Assembly: GCA_021613535.1 (NCBI GenBank) | Contig: CP075496.1 | Span: 6,696,001 to 6,760,000 of the forward strand | Length of the DNA stretch: 64,000 nt | Source of the DNA: Adineta vaga | Taxonomy: Eukaryota > Rotifera | Reading direction: 5' to 3' | Shown: positions 24,773-38,249 of the stretch, one piece after another | How positions within the stretch are numbered: position 1 is the first letter of the stretch | Layout of the letters: every line of letters starts with the position of its first letter | Position numbers and translations under genes: made by a program | Notes under the pieces: model-generated | Told to the model about the DNA's origin: nothing | Databases searched by the model: none | What the model saw: only the letters and a program-made list of their open reading frames with translations

Positions 24773-25623
24773 TTATGCTGTTGATGATGATTCGTTAACA
24801 TCTAATACACTTTGTTTCTTTAATAAAGATTTTAAAACACTATTTTCTTGTTCAATCATTCGAATCTATAAATTAAAAATTCAAACGTAGTTTTAATCTA
24901 TCAATACTTGTTTTTTTTTGGGAACATACTCGATCTCGTAGTGCATCATTTTCATGAAGTATGATACCAGCATCAACAGTCTGTTTAACTAACGCAAGAT
25001 TTTGTGTTCGAAGTTCATGTACATATGCGATAGTTTTTTCTAGGACAGCTGTTTTACTCTATAAGAAAATGATGATTAAATGATTTTATTTTAAAACCAG
25101 AGTTTGATAGAGAAAATATTTACTTGATTTTTAACATAATTACTACAATCAGGAATTAGTTTTGATAATTGTTGAATATGTTGATTTATACGATCACGAC
25201 GTCGTCGTTCTACAGCATTATGTGTTGCACGTCTTTTCGCTTGAGTTAAATGTGGTAAATTATCTTGATTATCTGTACGTATAGATGAATTTAGTTCATG
25301 TTGATTATTGCCATTTGTTGATGATACTTTATGTTTATTTACTAACGTTGCTGCTGCCTGTAAATCAGCCAAAAGTTGCTATGAACACAAAGATTAAAAA
25401 GAGAATTCTATTTAGTTTAATTTATTACTTGTTGATTTGTTGATGATGGAAGTAAACTTTGTGCTAATGCTGTCAACATTGAATTGACAACTAGCGACGG
25501 ATTTTGTAATGTTGTTGACGTATTTTTTGATTCCTAAAATGAAGAATGAATTGTAACAATATCTGAGAGATTTTCTTCATGAATACATACATCTTGTTCA
25601 TAAGAATGATCGCGTCCGTTCAT
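24773..25623 (-). CDS. USF-like bHLH-leucine zipper transcription factor
   Basis: Five exons (25591-25623, 25429-25533, 25124-25378, 24930-25058, 24773-24865) join in phase 0 to 204 aa. All introns are about 55-65 nt. The basic region and helix 1, spanning RRATHNAVERRRRDRIN to QLSKLIPDCS, are near-identical to USF factors, which bind CACGTG E-boxes as dimers. Helix 2 (SKTAVLEKTIAYVHELR) and a heptad-patterned zipper (residues about 145-190) follow. An intron falls within the bHLH loop. The protein is shorter than vertebrate USF1 (310 aa) because the N-terminal part is only about 90 residues, rich in S, T, N and Q. A related E-box factor is possible, but the basic region favours USF. Confidence 0.88.
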
Positions 25624-26563
25624 TTGTTCTCACGATGAGAGAGCGTCAATCTGTTTTCGTAGAAAGAATCGATTAATTTAACACACGTGAGTGTTAGACA
25701 AGCAAGGCAAGCGAGCAAGCAACATGTGAGTGTTTTTCTATTGGTCATGTGTCAAAAATATGTAGTAAACAATACGTTAGAAGTCTGTTCTACATGTCGA
25801 TTGTAGATGTCAGTAGTTGCTTACTTATTCATCTGTTTGTAATATGAAAAAAAGCTGCGAATTTTATCAGATGATACAATTCTGTAATATATCGAGTATA
25901 TATTAGTGATAGAGTAGAGACATTGAAGATATCATCAAATATGATTGAGTTTCATTTAATCGGGATAGAAGGAAATATGATTGAAGTTTTGACGCTATTT
26001 ATTTTATTCAAAAAGGCTGCTTGATTGATCGAGTTTTTAAGATTGACAGCTAATATTGCTATCAGTCATTATCTTTTTCGTTTAATGAAGTTTTAAGGCA
26101 ATACTTTTGAATCAATTCAACAACTAATTCCAGATATCGATAGTGTTGAATGAGTATTATTGTTCTACATTGAAACACTATACTCTATCTCACTATATCA
26201 TTCACTGTGAGAATGAAGCTAAAAGATTTCTGAAATAAATATTAACAACAGCGTTTGACCAAGAATCTGACTGCATAAAAAAGTGGAATAATGATGATGA
26301 TTTCACTGTACCTTTCCCGGTATTGATTTCTGTAAAAAAAAAGATGTCACTGTATAATCGATTTGAATACATATATTTTTCTTTTAAATGATGAAACTTG
26401 TATTTATTTATATATTCAATTGAAATTTAGCATCGATTAATTTTTGAAACATTTCTAAGGTTTCTATAGAAACTAGTGATAGAAATCACTGAATGATTTT
26501 CAAAGACCTTCTATATTACAATAACTACTATATTCTATGGTTGAGAAATCAGAATAATCAACA
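25624..26563. other. divergent intergenic region
   Basis: About 940 bp between the starts of the USF-like gene (minus) and the gene beginning at 26564 (plus). Both promoters should lie here. I saw no coding frame and no clear TATA element. Confidence 0.5.
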
Positions 26564-28863
26564 ATGTTGGAAGATGTTATTGAATCTACAATTGAGGTAA
26601 ATTAAATTAAATATTCAATTATGAAATGATTTATTAATATTATTTAGGAAGAATTATCGAAAGAAAAACAAATCATATATGAGAAATTAGCAAATATATT
26701 TGATCCGGAAACAGCAATTAGTTATGTATGTCCAAAGACTAATGAACCTCGTGATGATACAACACTTGAAGACTTAAGACTTCGTATGTATATAAACTTT
26801 CTCTATTTTATATTTAATTTTCAATTATCAACAATATTTGAAGACTTCTTCAATTCCAAAGGAAATTAATTTTTACTATTCAATCTAACCATACAAATGT
26901 AAACGTTTGAATCCTAAGTAGTGCTACTATTGAAATTTAATTAGTAAACAAATGAAAATGAAAGAATTTATTTTCAATCAATAAAACCATAAAAGTTCAT
27001 CAGATAGTGACGATTTTTTGGAATCTTTGCAATCTTGAGATTACATGACATAGTTGTATATAGTTACAAAGAAAATGATTGAAAAATATCAATAGAAATT
27101 AAAAATAATCCAAAAAATGTGTAGAATATTCTAAGGAAATCAGAGAATTAATTAACGAGGGTGAAACCTTTTTCATGGCATAACCTTTTACAACTGAAAT
27201 CAGGAAATACTGTCATTCGCACGAATGAAAAGTAAGAAAGTACTAATTTGATCCTTGCAACTGATGATGACATAAAATCATCTAAATCTATTTGCATTTG
27301 AACACATTGAAGACGATGAATATTTCTATAGACATGCAAAACACATTTTCAAATAAAAAGTAGGTGTTAATGTACGTCTATATCTGTTTATTTAGAGAGT
27401 GAAGACCTTAAACAGAAGCCTTCGCGAATAATCATCTATAAGAAGGCAAAGGTCCGTTTCCTTGTTTTGTATACATTTTCTTGTTTCTTACCCTTAACAA
27501 ACTTATTTCCTAATAGTTTTTGTGATCTATTTTTTTCTAATTCTAACCTTCTTTTGCATTATTACAGTTAATTTTAACGAACAAGAAGCATATTTAGAGC
27601 GACTGCGTGAGTCGGTACATTATAAGACCACAACGCGGCCGCTATCACGTGCCGATCTTGAAGTATGCGTATTTACATAATGCTTTTTCCTTCACATTAA
27701 ATGCACGCTTATCTCTCTTCACATTCTCAATAAATCTAATTTCATATGTAAACATATCTAGGCTGCATATCAATCATTTGTTCGTGATCAAGTTGCTCAA
27801 CAAACATCACGTCATGAATTGGAACGATTTGTCCGAACTAGTTCAGATATAGATTCTGCTAAACGTTATTTAGATATGGCAAATGAGGTTTTAATCAATC
27901 CTCATCAGGTACATATATATATATAATTATTTTTCTTGTTTAACTTTCAACAACGACTCGACAAAATCATAATTCAGAGGAAAAGAAACAAGAAAAATCT
28001 TTTCAATATTAATACAAAGATTAAAGAATAGTTGAAGAGAGCAAAATCTTTCATGCAGATAATCAGCTTTTTTTGAAGAAAAAAATCAGTAGGAGATTGT
28101 TCTGATTGTATACAGATGAAAATGTCAAGAATAATATGGCATTTTCATTTAGTCTCAGCTATTATTTCGTTCATCAAAACTTAATGAGCAAAAAGCCAAT
28201 TTATTAAAATCATCCGGTTATTGTAATAGACTGCAACAATTAAATGAAGATCCAAGTATACAAAAATATTTTTCCGAAACATTGAATGTAAGCATTGAAT
28301 TAGTTTCTCCTCTTATTTCCGGATTTAATCATTTTGCTATTTCAAGAATACTTCAAGAGATTCTATTCAAGATCAAGATGAAGAAGAAGATTTTTTCGCT
28401 GAAAAACAAAATCTTTCTCGTTCACGATCGATACATCTTCAACATAATGAAAAAAAATATCATGTCCAATTTTTAAAAGATTGTGATGCTCATGATCCAG
28501 TATATCGTACAACAAATCGTCGATGTTTACCACTAACACAACGTTTGACACAGATAAATATTGAATCATTATTTGGTGCAGAAAATTCTCTCTCTCAAGG
28601 CCAATCTGCCGAATCAAATGTACAACGTGACAGTAAGAAATCGATTTTGAAATCACTCAAAAATTTATTGCATTTTTCTTCTTCTAGCTTTTCCACCATT
28701 GACTGTAGCTGCATTAAAAGAATATTGTCCATCATTTTCAGCTAAATCAACATCTCAACAAAGAAAAGCATCCGAAATGAATACTTCGCGTCAACGAAAA
28801 TCAATGCGGAAAGCGGATTTTATTTGGAATCAATCAGTTGTAGCATCGAAGAAATCTAAATGA
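26564..28863 (+). CDS. unrecognised seven-exon protein, coiled coil and basic tail
   Basis: Seven exons (26564-26596, 26648-26783, 27568-27662, 27762-27908, 28159-28287, 28347-28632, 28688-28863) join with matching phases to 333 aa. This makes the model credible although no family is recognised. The N-terminus is acidic and helical (IEEELSKEKQIIYEKLA). A Q- and R-rich helical stretch, SFVRDQVAQQTSRHELERFV, is followed by SSDIDSAKRYLDMANEVL, which faintly recalls a UBA helix. The C-terminal third is rich in S, Q and R and ends in several KK/RK pairs, so nuclear location is possible. The third intron (about 780 nt) is unusually long. Several antisense frames over the last two exons are shadows. 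Confidence 0.75.
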
Positions 28864-28929
28864 TATTATTTTTGTTGTATTTTGTTTTGATAATATACTA
28901 CGCTCTATATCATTATTGACTATATTTTT

Positions 28930-28948
28930 TTCTCTCTCTCTCTCTCTA
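28930..28948. repeat. CT dinucleotide tract
   Basis: A short run of CT dinucleotides just downstream of the preceding gene's stop codon. Confidence 0.85.
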
Positions 28949-29464
28949 TTGTTTGTTCGTTGTATAGAACTCACAGCTGGAGTTGATATCTATGCGCGTG
29001 CCAGAACGGAAATGAAAAGAAAAACTAATAACAGATTACAACATCTCTCTTGCGCACGTTCCATCTCCCATTGGCATCTCAACCGGCGAGAGTTCGCTAT
29101 CGTGCTAAACCTCTAAATGAAGGAAAGAATGTGACGACGAACGACATCTCGTACTATGGTTGGCGCATTTTTTTTCCCTAGCCTAACGACTAAAAATCGG
29201 AAAAGAGAAAAAAAAGAGAATGAAGAAACAAATTGAGCTATGGACCTTATTTACTTCTCACATTTTTATTCTAAATGACAAGGCAACGTCAGCCGATTCA
29301 TGCTCTGTTCTCTTCTGTGTGTCGATTTTTTTTCCTTCTCTATGTTCTTCATCACTGTCGAACTAAAGCTCGTTCTACTGACAAAATATGTCGATGCGTT
29401 TTCTCGCACACTAAGCAGAAAGAAAAAGAAACCGTGCAGAAAAACAGGAAAAAAACGCAGTGTT

Positions 29465-29499
29465 GTCGTCGTCGTCATCATCATCATCATCATCATCAT
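29465..29499. repeat. GTC/ATC trinucleotide tract
   Basis: A run of GTC then ATC triplets. It creates artificial poly-H, poly-S or poly-M reading frames. Confidence 0.9.
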
Positions 29500-29566
29500 A
29501 TGCGTATTCTTCCATCATTTCTAATTTCTCGTGTCAATTTTCATTGTGTGCAACAAAAGAGAAGAG

Positions 29567-29634
29567 GAAAAAAGAAGAGGAAGAAGAGGAAGAAGAGGAA
29601 GACGAAGAAGAAGAAGAAGAAGAAGAAGAAGAAC
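29567..29634. repeat. GAA-rich trinucleotide tract
   Basis: A purine-only stretch dominated by GAA and GAG triplets. It produces overlapping poly-E, poly-R and poly-K frames that are not genes. Confidence 0.9.
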
Positions 29635-32600
29635 GATACCAGTGATAGATAGATGGATGGTTTTGATAGATGTTTGGATGGAGAGAAGACTTCCACCTCT
29701 TCTCCCGATACATCTAGTCAAGAAGAGAAGAGAAGAGAAGAGAAAAAAAACGAAGAAGAGTAAGACGTCTGGTAAAACTATAAACAATAACAACAACAAC
29801 AACAGCTAGAAACTGATGAAGAAAAAGTAATAGAGAATGATAGGAATTCTGCTACCCATTCTTTCTTTTTTCTCCTTCGGTTTTTCCTTTCTGTCTTGCT
29901 ATACAACCATCATCAGGCTTCGTTACCATCTTCTGCACTACTACTATCAATACCATGTGGGTGTGTATATTTGTCTATATGTTGACTTAAAAATACAAAA
30001 TTACGGGAAGGAACTAAAGTAAGTTCATCGTTAAATGGCAACGATTCGACGGTAAGAGAAAAGAGAAATGGTTTCTCTTGGGTTTATTCTTTATAATACC
30101 TCATGCACTACAATCAACTCACACACGCAATCGATTTTAGGTTTCCTTTTCTTGTCGTCATTGTCGTTATTTTTATTTTCTATATTGAATCTTTCGACGA
30201 TGGAAATTTGAGATGATGATGTTCGACATAAAGTCTACCTTATTTAACTCAATATATATGAATAACATTTTCTATTTCTCGGTTTTTTTTCCTCTTCTTT
30301 ATTTACAGTTCTTCTAGTCATTCTTTAACAATTGTAGTCAGCATCTTTCTACTCATACAGATCGACACCAGACGAATGTATATGTGTATGTCGTCATCAG
30401 TGTTACTCGACTAGATAGTACTTTTTCTTTCTTTTATTTTTTAGCAGGTGGAATCACGCTCTATGCATTTAACTGTTTTGTTTGATTGAAATACTAGAGA
30501 AAAGAAGAAAAAAGTACGAGAGAAGACAACAAAGAAACGCAGTCTTTCTTCTCTCTACTAATTACTCCTCGGTTCTTTTCCTTTTCTTTCTCTCTATAGC
30601 ATTCGTTGGCTTACCCATTTGTCTGATGAAAAAAAGGAAGAAAAAAAAGAATGAGCACTACAAAAAGTAAGTAAGGTAAAATAAGTTGATGAAAATATAT
30701 TTCTTACTAATACGAGAATACAATAAACTAATCAAATTGGTTTTAAAATTAGTAAGGTTAACTTTTAATATATTTTTTTTTCATTAAAAACAATATCTTG
30801 ATCAATTAGTTCAATTATAGGCAATTTTAAAAACAGAATCATTATCTAAATAAATCTACTTAATAACTGGTAAATATCATCGAGAGCAAATTATCAGAAT
30901 CCTTTATATTTAATAGAATGTGTATGTATTTGTTTCGAAGGAAATACATCTATTTAGATAATTTATATATTGATCAATAAAAGAATTGATTTTTATTGTT
31001 CAATCGCTTTTTTTCTCCTAGTTTTCTATGATATAGATATTTGATCCAAGGAAAAATGGTTTTATTTCAAATGAATTTAAATGATCACTGATTTTATAGT
31101 TATATCAAATTAATTCTTTTATTAGTAGTCAATAATCAGTTTATTCGTTCATTCATACATTCATTTGATGATGACAGCAATGAGAGTTGTCACGCCTTCT
31201 GATTGATGAGCGAGCTCATACGGCACTCATCGTCGTCTCTGTTTCTCTCTACTATTTGAGATAATTGCTGACTGGCTGCTAGGATTTTCAGATAGACTAA
31301 GGCGGTGGTTCTAGCGCATCACCATCGTCTCTCATTTTTTTCCTTTCTCGTCAGTATTCTATTCTCTTGCATGCGCATGCATGCATGCGTGCGTGTATGT
31401 TTGTTCTGTTCATAACTATTACTGCTTCTATAACAATAGTTGATGATGGTGTTAAGAGTTCCTTCGCGAACTAGTCTACGACACAGATATATAGGTGATA
31501 CGAATCGCAAGAAATATTACACGAGAAAAGAGAAAAAAAACTGATTGAACATGCATTTACATTTTGTTTCTCTCTTTTTTTTGTAGATCATGATTAGTTG
31601 ATGTCGACAATTGTCCTGATTCTATAGATAGATAGATCTATATATATAGCTACACACGCAAAATATTGCTTTCAATTATTCAACTTCGAGACCAACCTGT
31701 GCCATTACTTGTTTCTTTCTTTTTTTTACTACTGCTGCATGGTAAGTCATCATGACAGCGCTACTGATGTGACGAAGAGAGACAACGAAGAAGAAGATGA
31801 AGAAGAAGATGTAGAAGTCACAACAAGAAAATAGCACGTCTGTGTATAGTCCAAAGCCTTTGTCTCTTCTTCTTCTTCGCTCCTTTCTCTTCTCTTTGTC
31901 TCTCTCTTTTACACATGATGAAACACTCCCTTTCAGTATGCCCATGCAGATCTGGAAAGCGAGAAACCTTCTTTTTTCTAGAGCCTTTACTAAGTTGGCC
32001 ATTTTCTTGTCTTATTTATAGACGCTTCAATGAACGCTAATAAAACGCGAACGCGACTGTCGCATTATGTTCGTCTTCTACAAAGACACCACACGAACAT
32101 TGAAGTACTCATCAACTAGGTATGAAAATGGATTTTCTCTATTTGCTTTACTTTTTTTTTTTGAAATCTGAAGAAAAAAACAACTTAATTTATAGTTAAA
32201 TATATAACAATTATACTTGTCTGAAATCTTATGCTATATAGATGCAATTCCTGTCGTCTCTCTTCGAATAAAAGTAAATTGACATTTCATATCCTGTGTA
32301 TACATAGGAAAAACAATTTTAATTTCTTGATTAAGAAAACAATAAAGAATCTTTTGAAAAAAGTCTTCAGATTTCAGACATCTTCAGTTAAATCAGCAAT
32401 TTTCTTTTTCTTTTTTATATCCACATGAAATTTGAACATATCTATCTATTGGTAAAAGAGATCATGCATAGCTCCTCTTTTCTATGACATTAGCAAAAGA
32501 ATGTAAAATAGAAAGAAGGAAGAAGAAAGAATATGAGCTTTTTCTGATAGTGACATTGATTACTCCTCTCAGCCGCTAGTCGAAAAAGAGGAAGATTACA

Positions 32601-32640
32601 ATATACATCAAGTTATTCTATTTTATCTCATTTAATATTA

Positions 32641-32666
32641 GATGATGATGATGATGATGTTGTTGT
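32641..32666. repeat. GAT/GTT trinucleotide tract
   Basis: A short run of GAT triplets passing into GTT triplets, upstream of the RGS start. Confidence 0.85.
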
Positions 32667-32991
32667 TTTTTGTTCAGATGATTATATCATGTACTAGATA
32701 TATAAATTGATATTTTTAGGAAAAAAAGAAAAGCATTAACTTTATTGTCAAGTACTTCGTCAATAATAACAGTAGCAGTACAACCTCGTCGCTGCTATCT
32801 TTTTTCATCTTCTTCAACAGTACCCTCCTATTCAGTGCTGATTTTTTCAGCTGCCGACTTCCTCTTCCGGCTCACAGAGGTTTTTGTCGGTCAAGTCGAA
32901 GAAGTGCAAAAGAATTGTTTCCGTAAAGTAAGCAAAAAAAAGAAAATTGAAATTAAATAAAGAAGAATTCTTTTTTTTTCTTTCTCAGATT

Positions 32992-35900
32992 ATGAGCTCA
33001 CGCCATTCAAATCAAGAAAACTCATCAATTTACGAAAGTAATCGATCGCGCCGTCAACAACCAGCACCTTCCAGTCAACACGAGCCACTTAACTCTTCTC
33101 CTGCACATAGTGATCAAGAATCAAAAGCTTGTTGTTTCTGCTGGTGTTGCTGTTGTTCCTTTTCGTGGTATGTATTGACATATGTATTATTCATGTTTAA
33201 TTTAATTTCCATTTTCTATTGCGCAAAAGACTATACAAATATATAGATACCTTGATTTTTGTACGTTTCTTTTCATCTCATTTTTACTATTGACGTTTGA
33301 GTAATTAGTTCATCTGTATATAATCGTAGTTTGTTTTTTGTCTATCTCTCTTGCTTTAGACGTGGGTCTCCTCATCATCACATATTAAAAGACAGCAGCA
33401 TCACATTCATTGATACAAAAATTGGTCCCCTACTCCTTTCCAGTCCTCGTGGTGAATTTGCGCGTTCAAAAGCGCGCGTGTGCATGTGAAAAGAACATGA
33501 TTAAAAATTTCAAATTTAACCCATTCGGTTCCATACGACGTCATCCAAAGTATGTTGAAACTTTTCATTACTATTTCTATTTCGTATGTTGTATTCATTG
33601 ACATTTGACTTGTCAATATTTTTCCTTGGATTCTTTCTTCTTCTTTTATTCAACAATGTTGTGATGATGCTGCTCTTCTTCTGTTGTATAAGCGAAAAAC
33701 TAAACGGAGAAGGAGACTCACGTTTTGCCAAATATGATTTCCGTTTCGGAAAGACAAGAATAATAGGTCATATTATAACTTGGTCAGTTTACTTTCAACG
33801 TTATTGTTATCGATCGAATCGTTTGTTACTTCTATCTACTCTTATCTTTTTTATTTGCGAAAGTCATTTAACAAAACGATACATATCTTGATAGTAGATG
33901 CACTCGTAACGATAGCGTATAAACTTTAAATGCATTTCTATTGGGAAAGACGACGCGAACGTAGCTCGTTACTTTGCTCAATAATCCGATAACAAAGTTG
34001 CTACTTGCATTCGCGTGTACTATATATTGCGGCCTCTCTAACACTGAGATTTCTTCTTCTTTACTTCTCTCATATAACTATTACTTTGACGGGTGAAAAC
34101 GAAACGGTTCTCCCTGTGTCTTTTTTCTCTTTCGCTTCTACTTCTTTTTTTGTTACGCGTCTTTAATCTGATTAGAGACATATCTATCGTTTCTTTCTTT
34201 TTCTTCTCCCTCTTCTTCCGCGAGTCACATCGTCGGTGTTTTCCTTGCATAAATCTGTAAAAAAAGAAGGAAAAAAGTGTTCAACGTCGACGCCGACAAC
34301 AACCATTCGCGTTCTCGGCCTTGTCATCGTCATCTTTTTTTATTCCAGAGTTCTTATTAGCTAAATCATGTTAGCTAAAGAAAAAACTGAATCTACATTT
34401 CTCTCATTCGCCGAGCTTGTCTTTGATGTGATGTTCTTGCCAGTAGCGCGAGACCAAAAGAAGCCAAAAGAAAAAGAACATGTCATTCTCGTTTGTGTTG
34501 ATTCTACGGGTAGTAGTGAGAATGATGATAGTGATGAAACTTTGACTGTTATTGTCGCCACCAACTCAACGTCGTTGCAGATACAGAAAAGAAAACCCGA
34601 GAAAAAGAAGAAGAAGAAACAGAAAAAGAAGAAGCAAAAAAGAATTAATAATAATTTTTTTTGTCGACGGCAACGATGGATCATGGAATTCAAACAGCAT
34701 CCATCATCCTCATCATCGTCGTCGTTGTTCTTACATCAGTATGACTTTTCAAATTTGGTCTCGTGGCCATATTGTTGGCAGTCGAAATCGTTTGAAATAA
34801 TAAGAATAAATTATATATCAAAGTTTTCCAGTTAAACTATTTTCAACAATCAAATGACGCAAGTTGTGCCTGAACATGTAGTTCGTGCACAACTCGGTGA
34901 TGGCACGAACAGTACAAGTAGTCGAAAAGAAAATAATAGTACGAATAAAAAACGATCACAACGTTCAAATTCAGCAACGTTAAGTACCATATCGGTTACA
35001 TGTGATACGGATACATCTATACGATCGCGATCGAGTCGTTATCAACAATCTCCAACGAAAACTTCATCATTGTCGAATAATAAAATGAGTGGATCACATT
35101 CATCAGCAACACTAGTAAATATGTTATCAATCCTCCTCCAACAGCATATCGAAATCATCAATACAAATTGAGTGGAAATAGCTTATCATCAATGTCAACG
35201 AGTGCAACAACTACATCAGGAATGAATATGATTCTTGAAAAATCATCAAAGAGTGCTTCGTCCTCAACGTTATCGATGCCGAATAGACATTTATTGAAAA
35301 ATACAAACGGAAAAGGAGCTGGTACTACTTATGGAACAGCATTTGCTACACGGAATTTTTCGAATAAACAACGAGCAACATCATTTGATGATGATCATCA
35401 TCAACGTTCAAATCAAAATCGTGGAATTGGAAAAAGCGTTCTCGAACATCTTGTTTTTGTCTTTCCAGAAAATGTTCGAAGAATCTTAGGAGGGTCGAAA
35501 AAGTAATCTAAAAAACAATTTTTCAGTTCTTTCTTGCTTTCTCTTTTGTCTTAAGTTCTTATTCTAAACATTTATTATTTAACAGCTATCAATCTCTTCA
35601 TTCATTTTCTTTTCATTCTAGTTTAACCGTGCGCAACGACGAAAGCCGACAACCAGCGGAGCCTGTAGATATAGGCGAACCGTATGTATTTTAACTATTT
35701 TGATTTTCTTAAACATAAAAAAGAAACATTCTTTATATATATAGGCCATCTATAGAAGAGATAAAAAGCTGGTCGGAATCTTTTGACAAATTAATGCTTA
35801 ATCCCGGTAAGACTTTGAAATGATAACATGACTGAAGTCTGTCAAAACTTGATTGAATTTTTTTTCTTCTTTTTAATCTTAGCTGGTCGTCGTTATTTTC

Positions 35901-36295
35901 GTGACTTTTTACGATCTGAATATAGCGAAGAAAATTTCCTATTTTGGATGTCCTGTGAATCACTTAAAAATGAACAAAATCCTGAAAGAATTGAAGAAAA
36001 AGCAAGATCAATCTATGAAGATTATATATCAATTCTATCTCCGAAAGAAGTAAAATACAACTAATAATAATCTATTTATGATTAAATTATATATTCTTTT
36101 CTTTGTTTATTAAAGGTCAGTTTAGATAGTCGAGTACGAGAAGTAATTAATAGAAATATGGTTGAACCATCTCCTCATACATTCGACGAAGCCCAACTAC
36201 AAATATATACTCTAATGCATCGTGACTCTTATCCACGTTTTATAAATTCACAAATATACCGGCGAATACTACGTAATGAAGATCCAACAACTTGA
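32992..36295 (+). CDS. RZ-family RGS protein with cysteine string
   Basis: Five exons (32992-33167, 35622-35681, 35745-35806, 35883-36049, 36116-36295) join in frame to 214 aa, near the 217 aa of human RGS19. RGS proteins speed GTP hydrolysis by G-alpha subunits; the RZ group (RGS17, 19, 20) acts on Gi/Gz. The N-terminal exon ends with ACCFCWCCCCSFSW, the palmitoylated cysteine string typical of that group. The RGS domain spans about residues 85-205, with IKSWSESFDKLMLNPAGRRY, SEYSEENFLFWMSCE, IYEDYISILSPKEVSLDSR and LMHRDSYPRFINS, very close to RZ members. The first intron is about 2.45 kb and contains an alternative long exon with the same donor phase. The start ATG lies four bases after an acceptor, implying an upstream UTR exon. 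Confidence 0.92.
34854..35502 (+). CDS. possible alternative long first exon of the RGS gene
   Basis: This Ser/Thr/Asn-rich stretch lies in the large first RGS intron. The frame open from about 35086 to 35502 ends at a GTAATC donor in phase 2. That is the phase of the cysteine-string exon, so it can splice to 35622 and give an RGS isoform without the cysteine string. Its last part reads SVLEHLVFVFPENVRRIL. The first ATG in that frame is near 35192. A different frame opens at the ATG at 34854 and stops at 35171, so the two halves are offset by one base. Either only the second part is coding, or there is a frameshift or an intron I did not find. Vertebrate RGS20 also has long and short N-termini. 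Confidence 0.45.
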
Positions 36296-38229
36296 TGAAT
36301 GCGTGCCGTGTGCGTTTAATCCGGTTTAAACAACCTTTGGTTATTTTGTTCCTTGAAACTTTTCTGTTCTTATGTCTTCACGACACATTCCACAGTGTGG
36401 ACGCATCCGTTGTCGCGTAGAAAAAAAATCAAATATCAATTTGTCTTTTCTCTTTTTCGTTTTTCTTCGTTTTTTAAAGGCGTCAGATGCCTATTTACAT
36501 CATCGCCGCTATTTAAATCAAAGTGTTTCTATATATGTATATTTTTCTACAATCTAGACATATGATTTTTCTGATGCGCGCGCGCGACATTCGATTCCCC
36601 GTCTCTCAACTGTGATGAAAATCTCTTCGTTTCTTCTTCTTCTTCGTCTTCTTTTGTCTTTTGTTGTGTGTATGCGGGTTTCTGTTTTCTCTTCGTTTTT
36701 AGTCGTCTCCGTCTGCATTTAAACGAACAGTGACATGGAATGCCATCGACTTATCTGCATGTATGTTTTGTTGGTTAAAAACGAGAAAAAGATCTTTCTT
36801 ATATATGTGCGTGTTATCTATGTTAGATTGTCATAATTTAGAATAATGAAAACGGAATGGTGGCATTCATGTTCTTTCCTTCTCTTCTTGTTTTTGTATA
36901 GTTGATTGTTGTTCTTTCTTTTTTTCAGTTTCTTTCTCTCTCCATTTCGTTCTTGCTCTTTCTTTCTTTCTGTGTCTCGCGCTCTCTCTCTCTCTCTCAT
37001 TCTTTTCTTTTTTTTCTACATCACTGTGTTGACTTTTATTGTCAATAACCAAATTTTTGGGACAGTATTCAAAACAAAACAAAAAATACAGGAAAATGAT
37101 ATTTCATTGAAAACATTAGATATATGAGTCGATCAGAAAGAGATTAGTAGGTGAAAGATTTTCGGTAATCTGTCGAGTAGAATAATATTACTTATTTATT
37201 AAATGTAGTGATTAGATAGAAAGACTTATTCACAATTGATAGATGAATATGAACGATGGATGATATTAATCAAAGTATCAATGATGAAAAACAGTATATT
37301 ATTAGCTTAAGAAAATATTAGTAGGAAAAATCTGGTTCTCTTTTATTCGTTGTGTGGATCATATCTTAGTCTCTTATCTTAACGGATAAGTCTGTAAATA
37401 ATGACAATTGATCTAACAAAGTCACAATGATGGATATCTGTGATGTCAATAAAAGTTTCGTGTGTTTGTCAAAAGAAGTCATTTGTTGAGGAGAAAAGAT
37501 TTTTTGATCGATGAGATGAATCATTCCATATGGTCGACATCATCTTATCATGAGAATCATTACTGATTGTTTATCTCTCTGCTAATGTCGAAAATAATTT
37601 GTCTTCAAGTCTTCGTTAGATTGTTTTTCTTCATGATTAAAAAAAGAAGAATATAAAAAGAAATCCAGTTACTTCTTTTTTAGTTCAATCGGTAGTATTG
37701 AGAAATAGTTGTCGTTTTCTTATTTTAACTCAGTTTTGTGAAACATTGATTTATTATTCCATTGTGTCTGGAAAATGTAAATTTTAATTAAAAATATAAG
37801 AAAAACATTCTTAAGGTCATGTTAGTTGTACGTTTCAGATCAATTCAACTCTTTGTGTCATGGTTCTTTTACAAGAATAATTTATTCATAAATTATATAC
37901 AATATAGATTACGGAAATTTCACTATTTGACCCTATACAGCGTCACTCGTGTTCAATTGAACGTGATTTTAGAAGTTGTTAGTCTGATTCGAATAGGAAA
38001 TTGAACTAGTTTTCAAGCAATCTCAATACTCTTTTACTTGATGATTTTTGTCGATAAAGTGAAAAAATGAATGTTTTTTAAATACAAAAAAGCTGACTTC
38101 CGACTTAAGAAAGTAAAACGCACACTGACATACTCATTTCTTTACGGTACAAACTTAATACAACGAAAATTCTACAACTAAATATTGCAATGTACATCGC
38201 TGTTAGTTTCGATTAATCAAATCAAATCG

Positions 38230-38249
38230 AATATATATATATATATATT
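38230..38249. repeat. AT dinucleotide tract
   Basis: A simple run of AT dinucleotides upstream of the homeobox gene. Confidence 0.85.

Larger units (their letters stand above)
28864..32991. other. long low-complexity region upstream of the RGS coding exon
   Basis: About 4.1 kb with many purine- or pyrimidine-biased tracts, short tandem repeats and no convincing coding exon. An acceptor-like pyrimidine tract ends at 32988, just before the RGS start codon, so at least one 5' UTR exon should lie upstream here. Long biased frames around 29.3-29.8 kb are by-products of the repeats. Confidence 0.5.

Noticed and set aside
28363-28656. Minus-strand 97-aa frame
   Set aside because: It is antisense to a frame-consistent exon of the seven-exon gene.
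29266-29809. Many overlapping reading frames on both strands rich in R, K, E, S, H or M
   Set aside because: They are translations of trinucleotide and purine repeats; no motif and no consistent splicing.
34361-34835. Plus-strand 155-aa frame and minus-strand 110-aa frame
   Set aside because: Composition is driven by AAG and CTT tracts; neither ends at a donor with the right phase to join the RGS exons.
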